In this document: positions 1 through 8,769 of the stretch, piece after piece
Position numbering within the stretch: the stretch's first letter is position 1
Layout of the letters: every line of letters starts with the position of its first letter
Assembly (NCBI RefSeq): GCF_964019385.1
Contig: NC_088655.1
Span: 402,758-466,757, forward strand
Direction: 5' to 3'
Length of the DNA: 64,000 nucleotides
Origin: Sycon ciliatum
Taxonomy: Eukaryota > Porifera > Calcarea > Leucosolenida > Sycettidae
Program-made: the position numbers and the translations under genes
Notes under the pieces: model-generated
Databases searched by the model: none
What the model was told of the DNA's origin: nothing
What the model saw: only the letters and a program-made list of their open reading frames with translations

Positions 1-1862
1 TCTCATCAGTGGACGTTCTCCCAATGGCAGATATGATGTGATGAGAATCGTATCCCTTCAAGTTATGAAAGATCACAGGAATCTTGATCTTGAACGGCTC
101 AATCCGCATGTTCAGGTTACAATGGTTGTGTGCTGCACCACGGTAAGCACCGGTGATGTGACAGTGGTCACGTACACGATCGCTACCCAACGCTTCACCA
201 CAGATCCAACAGGAGACTACCGTTTCAAATTCACGTTGCTGACTTTCTGAAATGATCATTTGACCAGCATTACATGCTAGAAGCTCATCACGGATAATCT
301 CCTCCTCTTGCTCAAGTGACAGCAGAAAACAGAACATAGAATCTTCTCCACGGTAGAAGAAACGGTTCGTGACGACGCCATCAGATCGTACTACAATGTA
401 CGAACAGGAACAGGCTACATGCTTGTTCTTTTGGAATGTCGAATGACCGATTTTCTTGACAGCGGACAGAGGTTCTATGAAGGCCTCACAATCGGCATAG
501 ATCACCTGCATTTGAGAGAGAGAGAGAGAGAGAGAGAAGTAGGAATAGCAGCAGGGACAACACCGAGTAAAACAGCGGAAAAGACAGATAGAGAATTAGG
601 AATAGCTGCAGAGACAACACCGAGTAAAACAGCAGACAGGTGAACAATCAGAGTCAAGAAACATGTGCAGGAAAGAAAAAAAAAACAGACCACAGTGTGT
701 TCACCTTGAAAAGTGTTCTACTTACAAATGGGGCTTGAAGCTGCTTGTTCACATTCCTGAACATCACTCTATCGCCAGCCTTTGGCATCTCCACCGTGGC
801 TTCAGGATGTTCACTGCAGTACATCATATGATTATTCAATGCCTTCTCCGTGACGTGTGTTGAGAGACATCTGAAGCAGACGAAATGTGCTCGACGTGCT
901 CCAGTAGCAACAAGACGACTGAATGACTTTATCCACACCCAGTGCTGCACCTCCACGTCATTGCGTTCGTCTTGAATGAGCAATACATTGATGGCGGTCT
1001 GCGGTTGCTGAGAAATTCTTAACGGATATATGACTTTCTCTTCATATCCGAAGACGTTGATGTAAAGACCGTCGTTCAGTCTTTCGATGACTGGTATGTC
1101 TTCCAGTTTTGCTGGAAACTCGATGCCGCTCACATCCACAGTATCCGCATGTTCTGCGTACGACGATTGACGATATGGATGAGACTTGTCTGCCGAAAAT
1201 TTAGCAGCCAGTATTGACCATCTAAAGTACGGATGACATAAGACATGGACAGAACATACAGTTCAATCCATACACCGTATCACCACACTGAAACCCCACT
1301 GCTATACTTACAGTAAACACTTGTTGTCAGTGTTCTGCACGTTAACAATGGCCTTCTTCGACTTCAACTCCGGTGGCAAGGGGATGTACGAACTTCCTCC
1401 AAGTACACAGTAGCGTGACATTTCGATGTGTAAACAGGAAATCCGTTCAACTACCCAACCTGATCCATGACGAACGAAATCATCAAGACGAGCGTTGATC
1501 TGAGCAATCATCGTACTGAGAAGGTCCCTCAGCTCCATGGTGTTGAGCACCAGCGTTGTACTCGATCGGAAGAAGAATGTGTTGGAAACCATTTGTCCTG
1601 TAGCAGGATTCAGCTTCTGCATCACCACCTGAACTACCAAAGAACACTTGTACTGACCCCATTGCTCAATATTCTCTTCAAGAAGCAGCTCCAGGGACGG
1701 TAGAACATGAGAGAAAAACTTTAGTACATCTGCAAACTCTTGATCAGGACAATAACTAAAGAATTGCAATAGATCAGATGATCTCACTACATCAAAAGAC
1801 TGACGAGGTTTCTTCCGAAGGGGTTCCATCCTGAGCAGGGGTGGTGGCGGACAACCACACAA
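1..1862 (-). CDS. Family B (protein-primed type) DNA polymerase, N-terminal part, spliced, runs off the window
   Basis: Three exons can be read on the minus strand: 1862 (or 1829)-1312, 1221-705 and 505-1. The introns are 1311-1222 (GTAAGT donor, TTTAG acceptor) and 704-506 (AAG/GTGAAC donor, pyrimidine-rich TGCAG acceptor), and the frame stays open across both joins. Exon 1 ends in a GSSYIPLP and NVQN segment, which the KCLLWSILAA-type motif continues across the first splice. Exon 2 has VFGYEEKVIYPLRIS and a C2H2-like finger (CFRC...H...C). Exon 3 has YADCEAF (exonuclease I-like, D and E present), an HNH/EndoVII-like module (CWICG...DHCH..G.YRGAAH..CN) and FHNLKGYD (exonuclease II-like). This architecture is known from polymerases of Polinton/Maverick-like and related virus-like elements. 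The palm motifs would lie beyond base 1. Whether this is a mobile element or a host-captured gene cannot be decided here. No integrase or capsid gene is visible. Confidence 0.8.
514..537. repeat. (GA)n microsatellite inside the second polymerase intron
   Basis: A run of GA dinucleotides. On the minus strand it reads (CT)n just upstream of the TGCAG acceptor, so it serves as the polypyrimidine tract of the polymerase gene's second intron. Downstream in the intron (about 538-642) a block containing ACAACACCGAGTAAAACAGC occurs twice. Confidence 0.85.
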
Positions 1863-1888
1863 TGGCTTGACAAGGTACCGAGGACCTA

Positions 1889-1896
1889 TATTTATA
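1889..1896 (-). promoter_or_regulatory. TATA box of the polymerase gene
   Basis: The minus strand reads TATAAATA here, 27 bp upstream of the first possible ATG (1862) and 60 bp upstream of the second (1829, MEPLRKK). A start site about 30 bp downstream of the box would leave almost no leader for the first ATG, so the second may be the one used. Confidence 0.55.
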
Positions 1897-1959
1897 GGGT
1901 TTTCGTAATAGTTGAATTCGGAATAACTGGTTGTTTTTCAATAAACCAATCCACTCATC

Positions 1960-2059
1960 TCCCGCTGGAAACAATTAACCACTTACCGCACTTCCCGCTG
2001 AAAACATGTGACCAATTAGCGCACTTCCCGCTGAAATCACGTTCATCCTTTTATCGCGC
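1960..2059. promoter_or_regulatory. Three 33-bp tandem repeats with E2F-like GCGGGA cores
   Basis: The block CCCGCTG(A/G)AA recurs at 1961, 1994 and 2027, exactly 33 bp apart. On the minus strand each copy reads TT(T/C)CAGCGGGAAG or similar, which resembles the E2F consensus core (GCGGGAA). The array lies 65-170 bp upstream of the polymerase TATA box, between it and the divergent gene. E2F binding is inference. The periodicity is seen directly. Confidence 0.55.
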
Positions 2060-2413
2060 ATTGACCCATGTTCCACACTTCACAGTGAAATCAGTGCTGC
2101 AATGATGTACTGTGACGTCAATGCATGGATGCATGATCTGTGCATCTGAGGTCAAGATGAATCCGGTATTCCAGCAGCTAAAAGTTCGAGAAAGAATTGT
2201 TGTATGTCGAAAAGAATTATACGAGAGGAAAGCTAGAAAAATTCTACACCTCATGGACCTTTCGATTACGGACATAGATGGAAAACTAATTGACTTATGT
2301 CAATGGAAAGATTCCAAACCCGAACAAAAAAGACACGGCATGTCGCGAGCAACGTTTTGGTTTTTGGCGCGCACCGTGTTCACCGTGTTCTCCAAGGTCG
2401 TCACCTTCCCGGA

Positions 2414-2454
2414 GGCGGGATCCGGCGGGACGGGACTTGGCGGGACCTATAAAA
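2414..2454 (+). promoter_or_regulatory. Promoter of the divergent small gene: three GGCGGGA boxes and a TATA box
   Basis: GGCGGGA occurs at 2414, 2424 and 2439, the last within TTGGCGGGA, a good E2F-like or GC-box sequence. TATAAAA follows at 2448-2454. The next ATG is at 2516 with purine A at -3, about 62 bp downstream, a normal leader length for a TATA promoter. A CRE-like palindrome TGACGTCA lies further upstream near 2112. Confidence 0.6.
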
Positions 2455-2515
2455 CCTAATATAATTTCATTTTTGGTTCACAATTTGCTAAATTTCTCTC
2501 TCTATCAGATCAAAG

Positions 2516-2983
2516 ATGTCGGCCTGGTCAACCTCCGAACCATATGTTGAGAAGTGGTATTTATTTTCTTGTAGAAAGGATGAATTGACCGTGCGCTTAC
2601 TGACAGATATATGTACAGCGTATGAACTGAGGCCTCTTTTACTGCACCCGGATCGGGTAGACATGACTCCAATGGAGATTGCGGAGTATCTGTGTAGGGT
2701 GTCGTCGCGCGTTCTCGTGAGCGGTGACAAACTCCAACGTCTACCCAAGATAGTTGTAGACGGTGTTGCAGACTACGGAAGCCCATCAAGCCGGGATACA
2801 GGCAGACTGCTGCGCTGCTGGGACGACGGGCGCAGATCAATGTACAACGTGATGAAGGCTGCAGGTGTTCTGGATATTGTCGAAGAGACATTTGAAAATG
2901 GTGAGCAGATCGAAGCTCAGGAACTCGTCCGGAAAATGATCCGAAAAATTGAAATTACAAGTCAAAATACTGCAAAACTATGA
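2516..2983 (+). CDS. Unknown 155-aa protein divergent from the polymerase gene
   Basis: This is an uninterrupted single-exon frame with a TATA box and GGCGGGA boxes directly upstream and an acceptable start context (AAGATGT). The protein is soluble-looking and charged. It has no signal peptide or membrane segment, and its C-terminal third is helical-looking and rich in E, R and K. I do not recognise a domain. It is transcribed away from the polymerase gene, and both promoters carry GCGGGA-type boxes, so the two may belong to one replicative element or one co-regulated pair (inference). An AT-rich stretch with AATAAA-like words follows the stop. Confidence 0.5.
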   Translation: MSAWSTSEPYVEKWYLFSCRKDELTVRLLTDICTAYELRPLLLHPDRVDMTPMEIAEYLCRVSSRVLVSGDKLQRLPKIVVDGVADYGSPSSRDTGRLLRCWDDGRRSMYNVMKAAGVLDIVEETFENGEQIEAQELVRKMIRKIEITSQNTAKL

Positions 2984-3360
2984 GTTCTGATTAATATAAA
3001 ATTGGAAAAAGTGAGATAACATTGACATTAGAAATAGTAATATTTTAGACATCGGAATGCAATATTATGATGTAGGGCAGGACATAACACCCACCCCTAA
3101 AAATCAAAATTAATGATACATGCAGAATTCCAAATCATGACACCATATTACCTTATTGTTTAGGGTAGAGCATAACACCCCAATACATATTTTCAAGAAT
3201 ACCCCCTTTTTTTGAGGTAGGGGCACCCCCTGGCACATATTTTTATCCGCAAAAAAAACGGGCCAAAAATAATTTTCACCGCAAAAATGGGGTACTATTA
3301 GTACCCCATTTTTCAATAATACCCCATTTTTTGGGACCCGGGCGCCCCCTGTCCCAGAAC
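2984..3360. repeat. AT-rich non-coding stretch with a perfect 13-bp hairpin
   Basis: No gene is visible. The stretch repeats words such as ATAACACCCC and ATACCCC, and contains a perfect inverted repeat at 3283-3313: a 13-bp arm starting AAAAATGGGG, a 5-base TATTA loop, then the complementary arm. A truncated retroelement begins directly after it. Confidence 0.6.
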
Positions 3361-3383
3361 CCGCTCGTTACCTTCTACTAACG

Positions 3384-3878
3384 GTGGAGACGAACCTCGC
3401 TGCTCGTTTGGCGCAGGCGTCCGGGCTGTTGGGTTTTCTCAGGTCTCCAATATTTCAGTGCGTACATGTCTTGGTCCACACCAAGCTGCTGGTGTATCGT
3501 GCTATTGTCATTTCTGCTCTTCTCTACGGTGCGGAGACATGGCCCATGAAGGTGAATCGTATTCGCCGACTCAACACCTTTCGCCATCAGTGTATTCGTG
3601 CAATTCTCGGTATCTCTCGTCATGAGCAATGGGAGGAGAGATTGTCGTCGGCCTCGCTGAGTGAGCTGGCAGGGGTGGACGTCGACATGGCCGATGTGAT
3701 CAGGAAGCACCGCTTTCGGTGGCTTGCTCATGTTGCACGGAAGGAGACCCGGCTGCCCAAGCAGATCATGCGGCTGTTCGTTGAACTGCCCTGCAAACGC
3801 CCTCAGCATGGTCCCAAGAAGCGCTGGCGGGATGTTGTGTCCTCGGACTTCACTGTCATCGGTATGCCTGAGGTGGAC
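3384..3878 (+). pseudogene. Non-LTR retrotransposon RT, C-terminal fragment (left half of a split copy)
   Basis: The reading frame carries the thumb and post-RT region typical of non-LTR ORF2 proteins: LLYGAETW, RRLNTFRHQCIRAILGISR, FRWLAHVARKE and a KKRWRDVV tail. It aligns by eye with the C-terminal third of the element at 8770-11233, with the same order of motifs but clear divergence. The catalytic RT core and endonuclease are missing, so the copy is 5'-truncated. Its frame is cut at about 3878 by the tail of a CR1-like element and resumes at 8156. Confidence 0.8.
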
Positions 3879-4078
3879 TGATTGATTGATGATTTGATTG
3901 ATTTTATTTTACTTCGCAAGTTCAAACGGGTTCCTGGCCCAGTTATATGAAAGCGAAGGATAGAATTTGCCAAAATCCTAATGAGCAACAGCATAGGCAA
4001 TATTATCATAGAAGTGGAGTACTATGCGAGCGAGAATACTGAGACGAAAGAAACATGTCAAACCTGACGAAACACAAC

Positions 4079-6958
4079 CTATTTCAGGCATACATAAGGA
4101 AGGCAGGCTAGCTTAAAATCTTGCAATCTGGATACGGTGCGCACCTCTCTAGGCAAACTGTTCCACAGCAATGCTCCTGCGGTGGCGAATCTCGTTTGGC
4201 CACACCGACTGCGAGCTGGCTGGCTGAGCAGACCATTGGCATGCTGATGGCGCGTACTTCTGCCGCTGCATGCTGCTGGTTTGAGAAGCTGGGCTAGAGC
4301 AAGGCTAGTGGAGTCATTTAGACAACGCCAGATGAAGATAAGGAGCTTTTGTTTGAAAAGTTCAGTGACGCGGTAAATCGAGTTGGCAGCCAGGAGGGGC
4401 TGCATCGCGGAACATGGCGGGCTGCCATCAATGCATCGGATCGCCCGGTTTTGCATGGCTTGCAGACGCTGAAGTTGGGTCACGCGGAGGGCTGCAGAGA
4501 AGCTGCAGGCACCATATATCATATCCGGCATGACAATAGCCTTTACATATACCTTGCGCGAGCTGCGGGAGAGGCATCGACGGGCTCTCCACAAGGCGCC
4601 TATCTTCCTCGCAACTTTGGTCACTATGGCGCTGACGTGTACATCCCAACTCAGGCGGTTGTCAAGAAAGACACCAAGATACCGCGCAGACTTCACTATC
4701 GGTAGAGAGGTATCGCAGCACACGATAGAGACCTCAGGCCCGGCATGTTGCGGTGAGATAGTCATTACCTGGCTTTTGGAGGCGTTTAAAATTAGGCCGC
4801 GTGACTTAAGCCATATGGCGAGATCAGTGACAGCTGAAGAGACGGATTTGGAGACTTCCCCAGCGGAAGCTTTTGAATCATACAGAGCAATGTCGTCTGC
4901 GAATTGCACGCTGGGTATTGGCGATGAGACCGATTTCACATCACGGGTGTAGACGTTAAAGAGAACAGGCCCCAAGACGGAGCCTTGGGGCACACCACAG
5001 GTGCAGTCAAGAGCACGACTTGTGGCCGAAGCGACTGTAACTTGCTGCCTGCGATCTGTCAGGTAATTCGCGAACCACTTCAGGGCGACACCAGAGATAC
5101 CAACGTCAAAAAGGTCTTGGATGAGGATACCATGCCGGACTTTGTCAAAAGCCTTGGACATGTCGAGGAGGCACAGCCCAGTTACCAGACCACTGTCCTT
5201 CGCCTTCTGCAAGCTGTCCGTGAGAACACAGAGGGCATCCTCAGTGGAGCACTTCTTCCTGAAAGCAAACTGAGAATCAGGTAGGGCATTACTCAAGTCT
5301 AGATGGCGAACTAGCTGACGCTGCACCACTCTCTCCAACAGCTTTGAGACAACTGGAAGGAGGGACACAGGGCGATAATTGGTGGGGACTGATGGGTCCC
5401 CGGTCTTGTAAAGCGGTACAACGGTCGCCAGCTTGAACGCCAAAGGAACCGTGCCAGTACGGAGGGAAGTGCAAAACAGTACTGCTAAAGAGTATGCCAA
5501 TAAATCGGAACACTGCCGCAATAGCGAACCCGGTATGCCGTCACTTCCCGTAGCTTTGCGAGCATCTACCTGCTGAAGGAGACGTTGAACGTCCGATGGA
5601 GTTACAGGGGAGAACTCGGTTAGGGAGACAGGCCCGTTGGGGCCACACGGAACGCCGAGATGGTCGGGTCGGTTTGTGTCTGTAACAATAGAGTGGAACG
5701 TGTTGCTGATCTCATGGACATCGCAGCACGGATCTTGACGGCACCGTGAGCGCCCTGTCACGGCATTGAGAATTTCCCAAGACTTTCTTGGGTTACCAGC
5801 ATTCTCTTTGCACTGGGTGGCGAAGTACGCATTTTTCTTTTGCCGAGAAGCGTTCCGAGCAATGCTACGTGCTCGTTTGAACTCAGTGTGAAGATTTCCA
5901 TTCGTTTTGTCCTGTCTCCAACGTTTATGAATGCGACGTTTTCGCTGCATTAGCCTGTGTAGTTCTGCGTCTACCCACCGTGGTGTGGACTGTCTGGGAG
6001 GCTTTGAGTTACATAGGGGAGCATGCTTATCCATAACGTGCATAAACTTGGCATGCCATTCTCTCCACATGATATTTACATCATTGAAGTCAGAAAAGTC
6101 ATGTAGGTTGGCCTCACAGATATCATGACGGAACGCGGTACTGTCTATCTTTTGGATTCTTCTCATGTGCCTTGGGGCCTGCCGTGTAGTCCGGGGAACA
6201 TCGACCTGGATATTGCACTCCACGGCACTGTGATCACTGATATCAAGAGGTACGACAGTAGCTACAGTTGCATGGGTAGGGTCAGCCAGAATGAGATCAA
6301 TTATAGTACCATTCGGACAGCGGGGAGTTTCACGAGTGGGTTCTCTAACGATGTTCTTGAGGCCATAGGCGGCACAGAGGTCACTGAGATAGTGATGCTG
6401 GGGACCAGGCTGTTTTGGGTCCATGTTGACGTTGAAGTCACCAACCATTGTAATGGAGGCCGATTGCAGCTTGGCACGCAGGATCACCGCTTCTAGGTCT
6501 GTCCAGTAAGATACTGATTCCCCGGGGGGACGGTAGATACAACCAATCAAGTGGCAGCCAAGTGGACCTTTTATTTCCAACCAAGCAGACTCGATCTTGT
6601 CGGAATGAAGGTCAGAACGGGCTCGAATAGGAAGGTCTTGGTGGTAATAAAAGCAGACCCCACCACCCATCCGGCCGTGCCTGTCATTACGGTGTAAATT
6701 GTAACCATGGATACTAAGTTCTCCGTCTGCAATTTCGGGACTCAGCCACGTCTCCGAGATACCCAAGACATCGTAGCTGCGGTCGCGGATGAGGGCAGCT
6801 ACTTCTGCACGCTTGTACCGTAGGCTACATATGTTTATGGCACCGATCTTGAGAGGCGCTGCGGTCTGGGTAGGTGGAGGGTGTACCGAGGGTGACTGTG
6901 CATGCGGAGTGGCAGGATTCCTAGGGGAGAAGGGTTTGGCAAGAGGGTTCAGCGGCAT
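4079..6958 (-). CDS. CR1/L2-like ORF2: apurinic endonuclease-like plus reverse transcriptase
   Basis: The protein is 959 aa. The N-terminal EN domain (about residues 36-260) shows INICSLRYK, ETWLS, GDFNVNM (about 170) and a DISDHSAVE block, as in AP-type endonucleases of the Jockey/CR1 group. The RT (about 490-760) has YRPVSLLPVVSKLLE, DMSKAFDKVRH (about 597), GVPQGSVLGPVLFN and FADDIALY (about 685). The C-terminus ends in the LLWNSLPREVR block typical of CR1 elements. There is no stop or frameshift, so the protein could be functional. It nicks the target and copies its RNA by target-primed reverse transcription (family knowledge). Confidence 0.92.
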   Translation of the reverse strand: MPLNPLAKPFSPRNPATPHAQSPSVHPPPTQTAAPLKIGAINICSLRYKRAEVAALIRDRSYDVLGISETWLSPEIADGELSIHGYNLHRNDRHGRMGGGVCFYYHQDLPIRARSDLHSDKIESAWLEIKGPLGCHLIGCIYRPPGESVSYWTDLEAVILRAKLQSASITMVGDFNVNMDPKQPGPQHHYLSDLCAAYGLKNIVREPTRETPRCPNGTIIDLILADPTHATVATVVPLDISDHSAVECNIQVDVPRTTRQAPRHMRRIQKIDSTAFRHDICEANLHDFSDFNDVNIMWREWHAKFMHVMDKHAPLCNSKPPRQSTPRWVDAELHRLMQRKRRIHKRWRQDKTNGNLHTEFKRARSIARNASRQKKNAYFATQCKENAGNPRKSWEILNAVTGRSRCRQDPCCDVHEISNTFHSIVTDTNRPDHLGVPCGPNGPVSLTEFSPVTPSDVQRLLQQVDARKATGSDGIPGSLLRQCSDLLAYSLAVLFCTSLRTGTVPLAFKLATVVPLYKTGDPSVPTNYRPVSLLPVVSKLLERVVQRQLVRHLDLSNALPDSQFAFRKKCSTEDALCVLTDSLQKAKDSGLVTGLCLLDMSKAFDKVRHGILIQDLFDVGISGVALKWFANYLTDRRQQVTVASATSRALDCTCGVPQGSVLGPVLFNVYTRDVKSVSSPIPSVQFADDIALYDSKASAGEVSKSVSSAVTDLAIWLKSRGLILNASKSQVMTISPQHAGPEVSIVCCDTSLPIVKSARYLGVFLDNRLSWDVHVSAIVTKVARKIGALWRARRCLSRSSRKVYVKAIVMPDMIYGACSFSAALRVTQLQRLQAMQNRAIRCIDGSPPCSAMQPLLAANSIYRVTELFKQKLLIFIWRCLNDSTSLALAQLLKPAACSGRSTRHQHANGLLSQPARSRCGQTRFATAGALLWNSLPREVRTVSRLQDFKLACLPYVCLK

Positions 6959-7062
6959 GAGTGTTCAGGAGGAGATAATTTACAGAAGAAAACGGTATAT
7001 ACAAATAGAGCAATAGATGGGCTGGGTTCATAGAATGTGGACAGTTTTCAACGAGTACTTAC

Positions 7063-8133
7063 TCAGTGGCTTCCTCTGCGGGCAGCGTCAACTCTCTCTG
7101 CCAGCTTCTTGCGCTCACGGTTTGAATACTCCTTAGCCCACGCAATTTGCGGGTCGTTCAAGGCAGAGGCAGGTGGTTCAGTGCGCCCGGATAAGACAGT
7201 GGCGGAGAAGGTGTGTTTGCCTGCTGCACATCTGAAGCCTTCTTCATCAGGAGAGGGGGTTGTCCCGCTGCTCTTTTCTTTGTCTCCAGGTTGACTGAAA
7301 GCCGGCACATGGTTACTGGTATCAGTTGTGCCAGTGCTGGTCCCATTGGCTAAAAGTGCCTGGCGATAGCTGTTGACTGAGGCAGTGTTCAGCCCTGCGT
7401 TGCTAGCTGCACCTGTCTCCACACTGACGACAGCTGGCTCTGCAGCGGCTTCTGCGGGCTGGGTAGTCGCCGTACCCGTATTAGTGGCTGTACTGACGCT
7501 GGGGGGAGGGTTTGTACTCGTACCGGTTGTGTTGCGGTGCTGCGTTTGTGGAGGCCGGGAAGCTGCATGTGCCCCACGGTTGGGACATGCTTTAGCCTCG
7601 TGGCCACTGTTGTTGCAGCGCCAACATGTTTGCTGTTGGCTACGGTGCCATACTCGCAGTTTCAACTGACCTACGGTAACCGTAGATGGAACTGGTGATC
7701 GGAGGACCAGGCTGAGAACACGGGTGCCAGTACTTATTTCCAATCCCTCAAACAATACTTTTTTCTGTTGAGGCGACCCAACAATTCGGCCGAATTGGCC
7801 CAGCGCAGCACACAATTTACTGTTTTGAAGCCCGACAGGGCACCCAAACACATGCAGATGGGTTAAGTCCACCCCGGAAATCTCGCAGAGCACCTGCTTA
7901 CCGGAAATCCGGATTCCTGCGTCCAGTATTTTTTCCCGCTCAGCAGAACTGTTCACTGTAACTACGCAATGTCCAGGCTTGCCCTGAAGGTCCACCTGGC
8001 AGACCTGACTTATATCTACCTTACTCTGCTTGAGCGCCTTGGCGTAAAACAAGTGGTCTGCAGACCAGTCCTTCTCAATCCTAAAAGAAAAGGAGGCCGG
8101 AGCAGGAGCTCCAAAACTGCCAACCATCTCCAT
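7063..8133 (-). CDS. CR1-like ORF1 protein with a CCHC zinc knuckle
   Basis: The protein is 356 aa from the ATG at 8133, chosen because the homologous ORF at 40534 begins at the matching codon (ME-VGSFGAPAP). The frame is open further upstream, but that part is not shared. A CCHC knuckle, CWRCNNSGHEAKAC, lies near residue 200, followed by a long low-complexity T/S/P/A-rich tail. This is the layout of nucleic-acid-binding ORF1 proteins that coat retrotransposon RNA. ORF2 follows after about 100 bp on the same strand. Confidence 0.85.
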   Translation of the reverse strand: MEMVGSFGAPAPASFSFRIEKDWSADHLFYAKALKQSKVDISQVCQVDLQGKPGHCVVTVNSSAEREKILDAGIRISGKQVLCEISGVDLTHLHVFGCPVGLQNSKLCAALGQFGRIVGSPQQKKVLFEGLEISTGTRVLSLVLRSPVPSTVTVGQLKLRVWHRSQQQTCWRCNNSGHEAKACPNRGAHAASRPPQTQHRNTTGTSTNPPPSVSTATNTGTATTQPAEAAAEPAVVSVETGAASNAGLNTASVNSYRQALLANGTSTGTTDTSNHVPAFSQPGDKEKSSGTTPSPDEEGFRCAAGKHTFSATVLSGRTEPPASALNDPQIAWAKEYSNRERKKLAERVDAARRGSH

Positions 8134-8155
8134 CGTACTCAGATGCATGCAGTTC

Positions 8156-8365
8156 TGGTATGCCACAGTGCAGGAGAAATCCACCTGGTTTCAGTATGGT
8201 CGACAAAGGGTGAAGAAGGAAGCCACAGACATCCCGTGCACCAACTACCGCTGTGACAGAGTGTTCTGTCGTGTTGGTGACCTCAAGCGCCATCCCTGTT
8301 ATTGCTACGGCAATGGGCGTTCAAGGTTCAAGGTGTGTTGTGAAACGACAAGTTCTCGAGAGTGA
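8156..8365 (+). pseudogene. Right half of the split non-LTR copy: zinc-finger tail
   Basis: The frame resumes with WYATVQEKSTW, which matches WYGIAQDRSAW of the related element at about 10730. A C2HC-type finger follows (CTNYRCDRVFCRVGDLKRH). This is the continuation of the fragment ending at 3878, interrupted by CR1 element A. The region from 8366 to 8660 holds no gene that I can see. Confidence 0.7.
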
Positions 8366-8728
8366 AAGGCCTTCTCGCTTGTGACATTGTGTTCGTTTCA
8401 ATGCAGTTGTATCTCTACTCCGACGTACCACAGATGATTACGACGTAGTATGCTACATGCGCTATGTGCGGTTTGCTGTGTGCGCTGTAGTTGTATGCGG
8501 TATGTGTATGCTTTTCTCATATACGCTGTCATTTTCACGCTATAACTACCTGGTGGTTTTAGTGTTATTCATTGTTCATTATCATTAGTCGATGGAAGTG
8601 AAATATACTGTTGAGTATAAATAGTTGTCCTCATGCCATGTGGTCGTTCGTTCCTGATTCACAACAAGCTGTGTGTGTGTGTTTATGTTTGTGTTTGTGC
8701 AAGCAATCGCACTCTGTGTTTATGTCTC

Positions 8729-8730
<2 letters not shown>

Positions 8731-8766
<36 letters not shown>
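8731..8766. repeat. (TG)n microsatellite
   Basis: A pure TG run, preceded by shorter imperfect TG/TTTATG tracts from 8670. It abuts the 5'-truncated end of the next retroelement. Confidence 0.95.
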
Positions 8767-8767
<1 letters not shown>

Positions 8768-8769
8768 TT

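Larger units (their letters stand above)
3879..8155 (-). mobile_element. CR1/L2-like non-LTR retrotransposon 'A', two ORFs
   Basis: The element reads on the minus strand: a few bases of leader, ORF1 (8133-7063), a spacer of about 100 bp, ORF2 (6958-4079), a 3' UTR of about 180 bp, then a (TCAA)n tail at 3893-3879. Both ORFs are open. It sits inside the older non-LTR copy whose halves flank it (3384-3878 and 8156-8365). A 5'-truncated sister copy, nearly identical in protein sequence, lies at 22198-23374. No target duplication longer than about 2 bp can be seen. Confidence 0.85.

Noticed and set aside
2112-2459. 115-codon plus-strand frame upstream of the small gene
   Set aside because: It runs through the GGCGGGA boxes and TATA box of the next gene, begins in a CRE-like palindrome and shows no motif. 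The promoter reading fits better.
4349-4952. Plus-strand frames opposite CR1 ORF2 (and the same frames at 22309-22912)
   Set aside because: They are antisense shadows of the RT, and recur only because the two copies are nearly identical.
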